In this document: positions 19,945 to 30,061 of the stretch, in pieces
Layout: the number at the start of each line of letters is the position of its first letter
How positions within the stretch are numbered: the first letter of the stretch is position 1
NCBI RefSeq assembly: GCF_012689525.1
Contig: NZ_CP051516.1
Span: 1,364,001 to 1,428,000 of the forward strand
Source: Paraburkholderia aromaticivorans
Lineage (GTDB): Bacteria; Pseudomonadota; Gammaproteobacteria; Burkholderiales; Burkholderiaceae
Length of the DNA stretch: 64,000 nt
Direction of reading: 5' to 3'
Program-made: the position numbers and the translations under genes
Notes under the pieces: generated by a model
Told to the model about the DNA's origin: nothing
The model's input: only the letters and a program-made list of their open reading frames with translations
Databases searched by the model: none

Positions 19945-20250
19945 GCGATTCCGCTTTGTTTTCCTCGCATGCTCTGGTTAACACGCGACCAATATTGAGG
20001 GCGCGAAGGGGGCACGAGCACATCGGCCGCAATACAGGCCTGTCAAGGCATTCATATGAAGGTTACCTAACGTTACAGAAGCGACAGCGTCGTATCACAT
20101 GCCGCACGGCGCGCCTCCTAGAATTCACAGCGATTAAAGCGTGGCGCCGTCAGCGGCCCGCAAGCTGACTGCAAGGAAGCCGTGCAGTCGGCAGGGCGCC
20201 TGAGGCGCACACGCCTCGCTGTCGTTTCGCTTCCACCTCAAGGAGAACGT
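19945..20250. other. Intergenic region ahead of the DUF4142 gene
   Basis: About 300 bp between the divergent cheV and DUF4142 transcripts. No gene is seen; the overlapping small frames have no family resemblance. An AAGGAG site sits just before the DUF4142 ATG. No confident promoter can be assigned on the plus strand. Confidence 0.5.
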
Positions 20251-20820
20251 ATGATCCGCTTGCCTCTCGCCACTATCACCAGCGCCTGCATGGCTGGACT
20301 GCTCGTCGTCGCCGGCGCGGCCAACGCTCAAACAACGCCGGCAGCACCGGCAGCGGCCGCGGCAGACGCCGGCCGTCTGCATGCCGCCGACCAGACGTTC
20401 ATCGCGGACGGCACCAAGGCCGTCGCGACGCAACGCGACGCCGCGCGCATCGCGACCTCGCGCTCGACCGACCGCGACGTCAAGGCCTTCGCCGAACGCG
20501 TCTCCACCGACAACGCGAAGATCTCCGACGCGCTGCGGGCGGCCAGCCCGCGCGGCGTCGATGTGCCGAAGAACGATCCCGACGCAGCGATGCTTGCTAG
20601 CATCAACAACCTGCGTGGCGCCGACTTCGACAAGGCCTATATCGAACAGGTCGCGCTCGCCGGCGAACAGAAAGCGCTGTCGGCATTCCAGGCGGAAATC
20701 GCTTCGGGCCGCGACGAACAGTTGAAGGACGCGGCGAAGAAGGCATTGCCGACAATCCAGGAACACTACGCAATGGCGCAGGATCTTGCCAAGCGTAAGC
20801 ACCTGCCGACCGCGCAGTAA
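20251..20820 (+). CDS. DUF4142 (putative outer-envelope/periplasmic) protein with signal peptide
   Basis: A 189-residue exported protein. The N terminus is a clear signal peptide (basic start, hydrophobic core ACMAGLLVVAGA, cleavage after AANA). The mature part is an Ala/Asp-rich helical ferritin-like DUF4142 domain with ADQTFIADGTKA, RSTDRDVKAFAERV and a final HYAMAQDLAKR. Members are common in soil and plant bacteria, often stress-induced, and have no settled function. The frame opens at 20182, but AAGGAGAACGT directly precedes the ATG at 20251. Confidence 0.87.
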   Translation: MIRLPLATITSACMAGLLVVAGAANAQTTPAAPAAAAADAGRLHAADQTFIADGTKAVATQRDAARIATSRSTDRDVKAFAERVSTDNAKISDALRAASPRGVDVPKNDPDAAMLASINNLRGADFDKAYIEQVALAGEQKALSAFQAEIASGRDEQLKDAAKKALPTIQEHYAMAQDLAKRKHLPTAQ

Positions 20821-20989
20821 GCGGTTTAACGCGCGTCACGTTGCGGCGTGACGCGCGGCCGTCCGAATGCGCAGTTTTCGGCGATAATCGGCTTCGCTCT
20901 TTCGGGTCCGCTGCGTGCTTGGTCTTGCGTGACGCCCGCACTTCGAAAGCTCCCACGATTTTCACGCGCATTCGATCAAAGCTCTCCGC

Positions 20990-22714
20990 ATGAGCAAGCC
21001 TGCCAATCTGCCGCAACAGTTGGACCACATGTTCCGGCAAGCCGTCGCGCTTCAGCAGAACGGCGCATTCGCCGAGGCCGAAGAACTCTATCGCGAGATT
21101 CTCGAACTCAAGCCCCGTCACTTCGACGCGCTGCAATTGCTCGGTGCGTTGGCGCTGCAAGCGGGGCGCCTGCAAGAAGGCGTCGAGTTACTCAGAAAAG
21201 CGCTTGCCGTCAACGCGAAACAGGCGCCGCTTCATTCCAATCTCGCCTATGCGTTGAACGCCTTGCAGCGTTTCGACGAAGCCCTCGCGAGTGCCGATCG
21301 TGCACTGGCCTTGCAGCCCAAATTCCCCGACGCCTTGAACAACCGCGGCAACGCGCAAGCCGGCCTGAATCGGCCACTCGATGCGCTCGGCAGCTTCGAT
21401 CGCGCGATTGCGTCCAGCCCGGATTTCGCTCAGGCCTGGAACAATCGCGCGTGCGTGCTGCGCGATCTGGGCCGTCCCGCCGATGCGCTCGCAAGTTGCG
21501 ATCACGCGCTCGCGCTGCAACCGAATTATCCGGATGCGTGGAGCAATCGCGGCAACGCGTTCAGCGATCTGAACCAGCCGGAAGAAGCGGAACGCAGCTA
21601 CCGTCGCGCGCTCGAATTGGCGCCGGCATTCGCCGATGCCTGGAACAACCTCGGCCTCACGCAGATCGATCTCAACCAGCACGCGCAAGCGCTCGTGAGT
21701 TACGAACGCGCGCTTGCCGTGAATCCTGATGCTGCGGAAACACATTGGAATGAATCACTGTGCCTGCTGCAAATGGGACAGCTCGAAGCCGGCTGGCCAA
21801 AATATGAATGGCGCTGGGAGCGCAACCGCATCAAGGCAAGCCGGCGCAGTTTTGCGCAGCCGCGTTGGCACGGCGATTTTTCGATCGACGGCAAGACGAT
21901 TCTGCTACACGCGGAACAGGGCCTCGGTGACACGCTACAGTTTTGCCGCTACGCCGCGCTGGTGTCGAAACTCGGCGCGAAGGTCGTGCTCGAAGTGCCG
22001 TCCGAATTGATGCGTCTCATGTCCACGCTCGACGGTGTGGACCAGTTGATCGAAGCCGGCCAAACGCTGCCGTCGTTCGATTGTCATTGTCCGCTGCTGA
22101 GTCTGCCGCTCGCATTCAAGACCGGCCTCGACAGCATTCCATCGACAACGCCTTATCTCTTCGCGGATGCCGAAGCAGCTCGCCAATGGCGTGACCGGCT
22201 TCACGCGCAAGCAGACGGCCGCCTCAAAGTCGGACTCGTGTGGGCAGGCGGAAACCGTCCGCATGTCGCGGAACTTCGCAAGAACGATGCGCGTCGTTCG
22301 ATCGCATTCGCACGACTCGCGCCGCTTCTCGACGTGCCGAACGTGCAGTTCTTTAGCCTGCAAAAAGGATCGGCGGCGCAGCAGCTTAGAGACGCCGAGT
22401 CGGGCGGCCGCGTGATCGATTACACGGAAGAACTCGACGACTTTGCCGACACCGCGGCATTGGTGGCGAATCTCGATCTGGTGATTTCGGTGGATACGTC
22501 CACCGCGCATCTGGCCGGCGCGCTCGACCAGCCGGTCTGGATTCTGAACCGCTTCGACACCTGCTGGCGCTGGATGCTGGAGCGCGCCGACACGCCGTGG
22601 TATCCGCGTGCCCGGTTGTTCAGGCAACCGGCGCTCGGCGATTGGGACAGTGTGATCCAGGCCGCGCGCGACGCGCTGAACGCATGGGCAGCGGACGCGA
22701 CGCATCCACGATAA
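20990..22714 (+). CDS. TPR protein fused to a glycosyltransferase-like domain
   Basis: A 574-residue protein. Residues about 8-245 form a run of roughly seven tetratricopeptide repeats (for example FAEAEELYREILELKPRHFDAL and PEEAERSYRRALELAPAFADAW). The C-terminal half (about 290-565) resembles GT-B or glycosyltransferase-9/OGT-like domains: LLHAEQGLGDTLQFCRYAAL, KVGLVWAGG, FFSLQKG and DLVISVDTSTAHLAGAL. Such TPR-GT proteins are related to O-GlcNAc transferase architecture and in bacteria are often linked to glycosylation of flagellin or other proteins, but the acceptor here is unknown. It stands alone between DUF4142 and an aldo/keto reductase gene. Confidence 0.82.
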   Translation: MSKPANLPQQLDHMFRQAVALQQNGAFAEAEELYREILELKPRHFDALQLLGALALQAGRLQEGVELLRKALAVNAKQAPLHSNLAYALNALQRFDEALASADRALALQPKFPDALNNRGNAQAGLNRPLDALGSFDRAIASSPDFAQAWNNRACVLRDLGRPADALASCDHALALQPNYPDAWSNRGNAFSDLNQPEEAERSYRRALELAPAFADAWNNLGLTQIDLNQHAQALVSYERALAVNPDAAETHWNESLCLLQMGQLEAGWPKYEWRWERNRIKASRRSFAQPRWHGDFSIDGKTILLHAEQGLGDTLQFCRYAALVSKLGAKVVLEVPSELMRLMSTLDGVDQLIEAGQTLPSFDCHCPLLSLPLAFKTGLDSIPSTTPYLFADAEAARQWRDRLHAQADGRLKVGLVWAGGNRPHVAELRKNDARRSIAFARLAPLLDVPNVQFFSLQKGSAAQQLRDAESGGRVIDYTEELDDFADTAALVANLDLVISVDTSTAHLAGALDQPVWILNRFDTCWRWMLERADTPWYPRARLFRQPALGDWDSVIQAARDALNAWAADATHPR

Positions 22715-22823
22715 CGATCCCGCTCGCAGCCGCCAGGATCCCTGCGCGCTGGCCGACGCGATGTCGCGGACGCGCGTAGACTGAACGTCCGTTTATCGAC
22801 GGCTAAGCCATGGAGAGTCATCA

Positions 22824-23849
<1,026 letters not shown>

Positions 23850-23897
23850 GCGCTTTCGCCTGAAGGCACGCTGCTTGACACGCGCTCCGGCTCGGAC

Positions 23898-24479
23898 TCA
23901 TTTCGCGAGTTCGGCCGGGGCGGCGAACAGTTCGCGGTAGTAGCGGCGGCCGGTATCGAGATGCGGGCCGAACGCGAAACCTTGCGCGAGCATGGCGTCG
24001 AAGTCGGCGCGTTCGATTTTCATCACGTAGCTGTGCTCGGTGGTGACGAGGCGGCACGCGGCGCTTGTCGTCGCCGCCGCGCTGAACCACTTGCCCGCGC
24101 TTGCGTGGTCCGCCGGATAAGCGTGCTGGCCCGCTTCGACTTGCCAGCCGCCGTCCAGCAGAATCCACATCGCCTGATCCTCGGCAGTTGTCGCGCTGTC
24201 GTTGCATTGCGCGACGACTGTGCCGGCCTGCGCTTCCCATTCGTGCGAGTGGCCGATCACCCATCGCAGTTGATCCGTCGTCAGGCTTCTGAAAAACGGC
24301 GTGTGCTTCAGCAAATGAAGGTACGTGACCGAAGGTTTCATGGTCGTGCTCCTTGTCGCGACGGACGCGATGGACGTGACGGACATGCCGGAGGCGTCGG
24401 ACGATTGAGGTTGGGCATCGCATGCGCCGATGAGAGCCGGCAGCAGAACGGCGCATGCGATCAACGTGACGAACTTCAT
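23898..24479 (-). CDS. Putative lipoprotein with cyclic-nucleotide-binding-like domain
   Basis: About 193 residues from the ATG at 24479. The N terminus MKFVTLIACAVLLPALIGAC ends in a lipobox-like IGAC, predicting a lipidated envelope protein. After a Ser/Thr linker there is a domain that resembles a cNMP-binding/Crp-type beta-barrel (FFRSLTTDQLRWVIGHSHEWE, then GTVV and WILLDGGWQVEAG). A nucleotide-binding fold outside the cytoplasm would be unusual, so binding of cNMP is doubtful. A frame seven codons longer (24500) exists. It follows the SDR gene by 23 nt on the same strand and probably belongs to that operon. Confidence 0.68.
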   Translation of the reverse strand: MKFVTLIACAVLLPALIGACDAQPQSSDASGMSVTSIASVATRSTTMKPSVTYLHLLKHTPFFRSLTTDQLRWVIGHSHEWEAQAGTVVAQCNDSATTAEDQAMWILLDGGWQVEAGQHAYPADHASAGKWFSAAATTSAACRLVTTEHSYVMKIERADFDAMLAQGFAFGPHLDTGRRYYRELFAAPAELAK

Positions 24480-24502
24480 AGCGGTGCGTCTCGTCGCCAC
24501 CT

Positions 24503-25399
24503 TTAACGCCGAACCCGCGCTTCCAGCAAATCGCCCATGCCGATTCGCCTGGCAAATTCGATCCGCACACGCTCCGACACGTCGAGCACTTCGCGCGCGC
24601 CGTCGCCGACGAAGTCGATCACCGAACGCATCGGCCGCTCGCCTGAAGGCAGGCCGACGATCCGCACGATTTCATCGGCCACGGCTTGCGGATCGGCGTC
24701 GTCGGGCGTCAATTCGGACAGGCGCTGACCGATCTGATCCATCACGCCGTCGTAGCGTGCGTAGGCGGCGGCCCGTTCGGTGTCGGCCGGCTTGCCCGCG
24801 CTCGGGAAGTGGGCCGTGCCGCGCGTGAACGCACCAGGCACCACGATCGAGGTCTCGATGCCGAAGCGCGCGATCTCATAGGCGAGCGAAACCGCCAGCG
24901 AATCCATCGCGGCCTTCGCGGCGCCATACGGGCCGAGAAAGGGAGGAAATCCGCCCTTGGTCGTCGAACTGCTGACCCACAGCATCAAGCCCGCTTCCTG
25001 CTGGCGCAAATAGGGCAGCACGGCGCGGTTCACGCGCTGCGCGCCGAACAGGTTGGTGTCGAACACCTTCACCATTTCTTCGGGCGTGAAGGCTTCGCTC
25101 GGCCCGACCACCAGATGGCCGGCGTTCTGCATCACCACGTCGAGCCGTCCCTGTTCGCGGACGATCGTCGCCGCCGCGTCATCGGCCGATGCTTGCGACA
25201 ACACGTCGAGTTCGAGCGGATGCAACTGGATGCCCTTCGCTTTCGCGAGCGCGCGCATTTCATCGGCGCGCGGCTGATTGCGTCCTTCGACATCGCGCAT
25301 CGTCGCGTAGACGGTATGGCCGGCTTCGGCGAGCGACTGTGCGCTGAGTTTGCCGATACCCGTACCGGCGCCCGTCACGAGGATGATCTTCTTCTGCAT
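24503..25399 (-). CDS. SDR-family oxidoreductase
   Basis: A 298-residue short-chain dehydrogenase/reductase. The cofactor motif TGAGTGIGK is at residues 10-18, the NAG motif is in MQNAGHLV, and the active-site pair is YGAAKAAMD. A C-terminal extension of about 50 residues beyond the classical SDR size fits the group acting on larger or aromatic ketones. It is the second gene of a probable three-gene minus-strand operon (SDR, SDR, lipoprotein) regulated by a divergent LysR protein. The substrate is unknown. Confidence 0.92.
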   Translation of the reverse strand: MQKKIILVTGAGTGIGKLSAQSLAEAGHTVYATMRDVEGRNQPRADEMRALAKAKGIQLHPLELDVLSQASADDAAATIVREQGRLDVVMQNAGHLVVGPSEAFTPEEMVKVFDTNLFGAQRVNRAVLPYLRQQEAGLMLWVSSSTTKGGFPPFLGPYGAAKAAMDSLAVSLAYEIARFGIETSIVVPGAFTRGTAHFPSAGKPADTERAAAYARYDGVMDQIGQRLSELTPDDADPQAVADEIVRIVGLPSGERPMRSVIDFVGDGAREVLDVSERVRIEFARRIGMGDLLEARVRR

Positions 25400-25471
25400 T
25401 TTTCTTCTCCGATTCGATGAGAGTACGGCGGCCCGTCAGAGCCTGCCCACAGCAAATGCGTATCGAACGCG

Positions 25472-26215
25472 TCAGGCAATGCCGCCGTTGGCGCGCAGAA
25501 TCTGGCCGTTGACCCAGCCCGCGTCCGGCCCGGCGAGGAACGCCACCACCGACGCGATGTCGTTCGGCTGGCCGAGGCGTTGCAGCGGCGGCATCTTCGC
25601 GAAGGTCTGGATCTGTTCTTCGGTCTTGCCGTCGAGGAACAGCGACGTCGCGATCGGACCCGGCGCCACGGCATTGACGGTGATGTTGCGGCCGCGCAGT
25701 TCCTTGGCGAACACATGCGTGAAGGCTTCGACGGCTGCCTTCGTCGCGTTGTAGATCGCGTAGCCCGGCATGTTCAGCGCCAGCGTGGTGCTCGAAAAGT
25801 TGACGATGCGTCCGCCATCGTTCAGGCGCGCGGCTGCTTCGCGCAAGGTGTTGAAGGTGCCGCGCACGTTGATGTCGAAGGTCTGGTCGTAGAGCGCGTC
25901 GCTGGTGTCGGCGAGCGGCACGGTCTTGAGCACGCCCGCGTTGTTGACCAGCACGTCCACCTTGCCGAGCTGCTGTTCGGTGATCTCGAACAGGCGGCGC
26001 ACGTCGTCGGCGATCGACACATCGGCCTTCACCGCGATGGCTTTGGCGCCGGCCGCCGTGAGTTCGGCGACGAGCTTATCGGCTTCGGCCGAGCTGGAGG
26101 CGTAATTGACCGCGACGGCGAAACCGTCCTTGGCCAGACGTTGTGCGACCGCTGCGCCGATGCCGCGCGATGCGCCGGTGACGATTGCGACCCGGGCGTT
26201 GTTGAGCGTGTTCAT
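25472..26215 (-). CDS. SDR-family oxidoreductase (3-oxoacyl-ACP reductase-like)
   Basis: A 247-residue classical SDR with the TGASRGIGAAVA cofactor loop, VLVNNAGVL, the YNATKAAVE catalytic Tyr-Lys and a conserved VAPGPIATSLF region. The ATG at 26215 is preferred over the open frame to 26257, since it gives the standard short N terminus. It is the promoter-proximal gene of the minus-strand operon and lies 151 bp from the divergent LysR gene at 26367, the expected regulator. Confidence 0.93.
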   Translation of the reverse strand: MNTLNNARVAIVTGASRGIGAAVAQRLAKDGFAVAVNYASSSAEADKLVAELTAAGAKAIAVKADVSIADDVRRLFEITEQQLGKVDVLVNNAGVLKTVPLADTSDALYDQTFDINVRGTFNTLREAAARLNDGGRIVNFSSTTLALNMPGYAIYNATKAAVEAFTHVFAKELRGRNITVNAVAPGPIATSLFLDGKTEEQIQTFAKMPPLQRLGQPNDIASVVAFLAGPDAGWVNGQILRANGGIA

Positions 26216-26366
26216 GATTCGTTTCCTTGAGTCTGTTGGGTGAGTGAGGTGAATCATGGACGCTTTCCTCGCCTGGATAATCAGGCTAGACTGGGCATCA
26301 TAATTCCATTTGCTTTAACAATTGGCGCGCGGGCCGCCCGACTGGCGTCAGAAAAAGGCACCGACC

Positions 26367-27278
26367 ATGGATCGTTTCGAGGAAATGCGGGTTTTCATCC
26401 GGATCGCCGAGCGGCAAAGCTTCACGCGCGCCTCGGACGATCTGCAGATTCCGCGCGCCACTGTGACCAACCTGATGAAGCGCATGGAGCAGCGGCTCGG
26501 CGCGCGGCTGCTCGAACGCACCACGCGCACGGTGCGTCTCACGCACGACGGCGAGGCGTACTACCGCCGCTGCGTGCGTCTGATTGCCGATATGGAGGAA
26601 GCCGAAGGCTCGTTTTCGAACCTCGCGCCGAAGGGTTTGTTGCGGGTGAATTTGCAGGGCACACTGGCGCGGCACTTCGTGGTGCCGGCGCTGCCGGCGT
26701 TTCTCGCGCGCTTTCCCGGCATCGAACTGACCATCGGCGAAGACGACCGGCTCGTCGATCTGGTGCGGGAGGGTGTGGATTGCGTGCTGCGCGCGGGCAA
26801 TCTGCAGGATTCGTCGATGGTGGGGCGCCGCGTCGCGCAATTGCCGCAAGTGACGGTCGCGAGTCCGGCGTATCTCGCCGCGTATGGCGAGCCGGCCGAG
26901 CCGTCGGCGCTGTCCACGCATCGGGCGGTCAATTACGTGTCGAGCGCGACGGGCAAGGCCGTGCCGCTCGAATTCAGCGTGGCGGGCCGCGAGGTGGCGA
27001 TGGTCCTGCCGTCGGCGGTGTCGGTGACCGGCACCGAACTCTATACCGGCTCGGCGCTTGCCGGGCTCGGCGTCGTGCAGGTGCCGCACTACCGGGTGGC
27101 GGCCGAACTGGCGGCCGGGCGGCTGAAAATCATCCTCGCGGACTTTCCGCCGCCGCCCATGCCGGTGTCCGTGCTGTATCCGCAGAACCGTCAGTTGTCG
27201 TCGCGCGTGAGGGTGTTCGCGCAGTGGCTGCGCGATATTTTCGAGGCGGCCGCGGCGACGTCAGGCGGCGCGCCGTGA
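26367..27278 (+). CDS. LysR-family regulator (divergent from the SDR operon)
   Basis: A protein of 303 residues beginning MDRFEEMRVFIRIAERQSF, with helix-turn-helix SDDLQIPRATVTNLMKRMEQ and a C-terminal effector-binding domain. The tail GVVQVPHYRVAAELAAG belongs to the CrgA-like group, whose members often control a divergent oxidoreductase. The frame extends upstream to 26322, but this ATG gives the usual LysR N terminus. Its stop is 10 bp from the end of the converging VOC gene. Confidence 0.9.
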   Translation: MDRFEEMRVFIRIAERQSFTRASDDLQIPRATVTNLMKRMEQRLGARLLERTTRTVRLTHDGEAYYRRCVRLIADMEEAEGSFSNLAPKGLLRVNLQGTLARHFVVPALPAFLARFPGIELTIGEDDRLVDLVREGVDCVLRAGNLQDSSMVGRRVAQLPQVTVASPAYLAAYGEPAEPSALSTHRAVNYVSSATGKAVPLEFSVAGREVAMVLPSAVSVTGTELYTGSALAGLGVVQVPHYRVAAELAAGRLKIILADFPPPPMPVSVLYPQNRQLSSRVRVFAQWLRDIFEAAAATSGGAP

Positions 27279-27288
27279 GAGCGCGCGC

Positions 27289-27738
27289 TCAGGCCGCCGC
27301 GCGGCGCGGGCCGAAGATGTTGATCAGATTGCCCTCGGGATCGCGCAACATGGTCGAACTGCGCTCGGCGTTGAGCGGCTGGTCGGCCCACAGCAATTCC
27401 ACGCCGTGTTGCCTGAGCGCGGCCGTCGCGGCGGCCAGGTCGTCGGTTTCGAACACGATGGCCTTGTAGCCGAGCACGTCGAGATGATGGGGCGGCGCCG
27501 TGCGATCCACCCATTGATGCTCGGCGTACGGTCGCGACACCAGTTCGATGCGGACGCCTGCCGCTTCGATCATCGCGAAGTCCGCGCCGACCGCGTCGAA
27601 GCGGCCACGCTCGGTCACCGTGAAGCCCAACACCGTTTCGTACCAGGCGATCGAGGCATTCAGATCGCCGGTGGCAAGCGCCACGTTATTGAGGCGCAGA
27701 CCTTGAACGGGCGACCGTGTGCCGAAACTGTTTTGCAT
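27289..27738 (-). CDS. VOC-family (glyoxalase/dioxygenase fold) protein
   Basis: A 149-residue single-domain vicinal-oxygen-chelate protein: LNNVALATGDLNASIAWYETVLGF at the N-terminal half and the metal-site segment MLRDPEGNLINIFGP at the end. Family members include glyoxalases, extradiol dioxygenases and fosfomycin-type resistance enzymes, so the exact reaction is open. The same frame is open upstream through the neighbouring gene, but the ATG at 27738 is the real start. It lies 32 nt downstream of the glutathionyl-hydroquinone reductase gene, which suggests a shared role in aromatic or quinone detoxification. Confidence 0.87.
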   Translation of the reverse strand: MQNSFGTRSPVQGLRLNNVALATGDLNASIAWYETVLGFTVTERGRFDAVGADFAMIEAAGVRIELVSRPYAEHQWVDRTAPPHHLDVLGYKAIVFETDDLAAATAALRQHGVELLWADQPLNAERSSTMLRDPEGNLINIFGPRRAAA

Positions 27739-27770
27739 GATGTCTTCTACTCCTGAACTGGATGCGGCTG

Positions 27771-28781
27771 CTAACGAACAGCGGCGGTTGATGAGCCGGA
27801 TTCCCCGAACCGCGCCCGATCGTGCGGCGCGGAGAAATCCTGAACCGGGCCGAGCGGCACGATGCCGGTCGGATTGATGCCGCGATGACTCTCGTAGTAA
27901 TGCCGCTTGATGTGCGCGAAATCGACCGTCTGCGCGATGCCGGGCAACTGGTAAATGTCGCGCGTGTAGGCGGACAGATTCGGATAATCGGCGATGCGGC
28001 GCAGATTGCACTTGAAGTGGCCGACATAGACGGCGTCGAAGCGGATCAACGTCGTGAACAGCCGGATATCGGCTTCGGTGAGTTGCGCGCCGGTCAGATA
28101 GCGCTGCGTCGCGAGTTGCGCGTCGAGCCAGTCGAGCGTCTCGAAGAGCGGCGTGACGGCTTCTTCGTAGGCGTGCTGCGTGGTGGAAAAGCCTGCCTTG
28201 TAGACACCATTGTTCAGCGTGTCGTAAACGCGCGCGTTGATCGCGTCGATTTGCGGACGCAACGGCGCCGGATAAAAATCGCCGGCTTTCGCGCCGATGC
28301 CGTCGAACGCCGAATTCAGCATGCGAATGATTTCCGACGATTCGTTGCTGACGATCGTGGCGCGTTGCTTGTCCCACAGGATCGGCACCGTGACGCGGCC
28401 GCTGTAGTGAGGATCGGCAGCGGTGTAGACCTGGTGGAGCAGCTTCGCGTGATTGACGCTGTCGGGCACGACACCGGGGCCGTCCGCGAAGGTCCAGCCG
28501 TTTTCCAGCATCAGCCAGTGCACGACCGAGACGTCGATCATCGCTTCGAGGCCTTTGAGCGCCCGCACGATCAAGGTTCGATGCGCCCACGGGCAGGCGA
28601 GGCTCACGTACAGGTGGTAGCGTCCCGCTTGCGCTTCGAAGCCGCCGCTGCCACTCGGACCCGGCGAGCCATCGGCCGTGACCCAATTGCGGAACGCCGC
28701 GTCCTTGCGCACGAAACGGCCGCCGGTCGACCTGGTGTCGTACCAGCGGTCCTGCCATTGTCCGTCCACTAAAAGTCCCAT
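27771..28781 (-). CDS. Glutathionyl-hydroquinone reductase (GST xi/ECM4-YqjG family)
   Basis: A 336-residue glutathione transferase-like enzyme. The catalytic cysteine is in the family hallmark LACPWAHRTLI; also conserved are ESSEIIRMLNSAFD and the late segment HYYESHRGINPTGIVPLGP. These enzymes reduce glutathionyl-hydroquinones and take part in quinone detoxification and chloroaromatic degradation. The ATG at 28781 with AAGGAG upstream is chosen, though the frame opens at 28910. It forms an operon with the VOC gene and is divergent from a LysR gene at 29011. Confidence 0.94.
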   Translation of the reverse strand: MGLLVDGQWQDRWYDTRSTGGRFVRKDAAFRNWVTADGSPGPSGSGGFEAQAGRYHLYVSLACPWAHRTLIVRALKGLEAMIDVSVVHWLMLENGWTFADGPGVVPDSVNHAKLLHQVYTAADPHYSGRVTVPILWDKQRATIVSNESSEIIRMLNSAFDGIGAKAGDFYPAPLRPQIDAINARVYDTLNNGVYKAGFSTTQHAYEEAVTPLFETLDWLDAQLATQRYLTGAQLTEADIRLFTTLIRFDAVYVGHFKCNLRRIADYPNLSAYTRDIYQLPGIAQTVDFAHIKRHYYESHRGINPTGIVPLGPVQDFSAPHDRARFGESGSSTAAVR

Positions 28782-29010
28782 GTCGCTGCTCCTTAATCGT
28801 GCGCGCTGTCGTGCCACGACCGTGCGCAATGAATGTTCCAGACGCGGCGCCGGCCGCGTTTGCAGTGGTTCATCAGTGGCTCGTGCGGTTTTTCCGAAAG
28901 CCCACGCCAACCGCGCTTGCCGTCCATGCTGCCGTCATATCGCTATAGTGGACTAGCATCGGCGCTTTGCCGTACCATGCTTTCGTCGAACTCGTTCGAA
29001 GGAATGGAAC

Positions 29011-29934
29011 ATGTTGTCGGAAGACGAACTGGCTTTGCTCGACGCGATTCGCGAGACCGGCAGCCTGTCGCGCGCGGCGGCGCGCCTCGGCAAGGCGCCG
29101 TCCACGATCTCGCATGCCGCCCGGCAACTGGAGACGCGCTTCGACGCGCTGCTGTTCGACCGGCGCCGCTACCGGCTGCAACTCACGCCCGCCGGCCAGC
29201 TTCTCGCCGACGAAGCCGCGCGTCTGATGCTCGACATGTCGCGCATGACGCAGCGCGTGAAGCAGATCGCGAGCGGCTGGGAAGACCGTCTTTGGATAGT
29301 CACGGACGAAATCATCGAATTCGAACTGCTGATGCCGGTGGTGCGCGCCTTCGATGCGCTCGACTCCGGCGTCAAGCTGCGCTTCACGCACGAAGTTTTG
29401 AGCGGCACCTGGGAGGCGCTGCGCGACGGCCGCGCGGATCTGATCGTGGGCGCGACCAACGAGCCGCCGGCGATTCCCGGCCTGCGCTGGTTCGAACTCG
29501 GCGTGATGGAATGGGTGTTCGCGGTGTCGCCGCGCCATCCGCTGGCGGCCGTCGAGGGGCCGCTCGGCCGCGAACGAATCCTGGAACATCGCGCGGTGGC
29601 GGTGGCGGATTCATCGCGTACGACGGCGGGTCGTGCTTATGGTTTGATCGGCGGACAGGCGTCGCTGGCTGTCCCGTCGATGCGCGCGAAAATCCTGGCG
29701 CAGCGCGACGGCCTGGGCGTGGGCTGGCTACCGCGTCAGCGTGTCGCGTCGCTATTGAAGCAGGGCGAGCTGATCGAGAAGGCGACGGCCGATCCGCGCG
29801 AACCGAACGTGCTGTATGTCGCGTGGCGCGGCGATCATGAAGGGCGCGCATTGCAATGGTGGCTCGACCAGTTGCGGCAACCGCGGCTAGCCAAACGCCT
29901 CGTGCGCGGCGTGGATATGACGATCGGCGCGTGA
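29011..29934 (+). CDS. LysR-family regulator (divergent from the quinone reductase operon)
   Basis: A 307-residue LysR protein. The N-terminal helix-turn-helix is IRETGSLSRAAARLGKAPSTISHAARQLE, and the effector domain is of the YafC/AllS-like type with RLWIVTDEIIEFE. The ATG has GGAA a few bases upstream. The 229-bp divergent spacer to the glutathionyl-hydroquinone reductase gene is the probable control region. The inducer is unknown, perhaps a quinone. Confidence 0.9.
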   Translation: MLSEDELALLDAIRETGSLSRAAARLGKAPSTISHAARQLETRFDALLFDRRRYRLQLTPAGQLLADEAARLMLDMSRMTQRVKQIASGWEDRLWIVTDEIIEFELLMPVVRAFDALDSGVKLRFTHEVLSGTWEALRDGRADLIVGATNEPPAIPGLRWFELGVMEWVFAVSPRHPLAAVEGPLGRERILEHRAVAVADSSRTTAGRAYGLIGGQASLAVPSMRAKILAQRDGLGVGWLPRQRVASLLKQGELIEKATADPREPNVLYVAWRGDHEGRALQWWLDQLRQPRLAKRLVRGVDMTIGA

Positions 29935-30061
29935 TGCTGGCGCCGTTGGTCCGCGACTGAGCGGTGCTTTTTATGCAGGCCGCGCCGCTTCTCGTGGGAT
30001 CATACGTGCCGTGCTGGGCGATTCTGCTTTCCGCACGGTACGAAACGAGAGGAGCAGGGCG

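Noticed and set aside
26240..27469. 409-residue plus-strand frame overlapping the LysR gene
   Set aside because: It is a shifted frame of the LysR and VOC region with an Arg/Ala-rich product and no domain.
27739..28758. Upstream extension of the VOC gene frame to 28758
   Set aside because: The extension is a shifted frame of the glutathionyl-hydroquinone reductase gene; the VOC protein starts at 27738.
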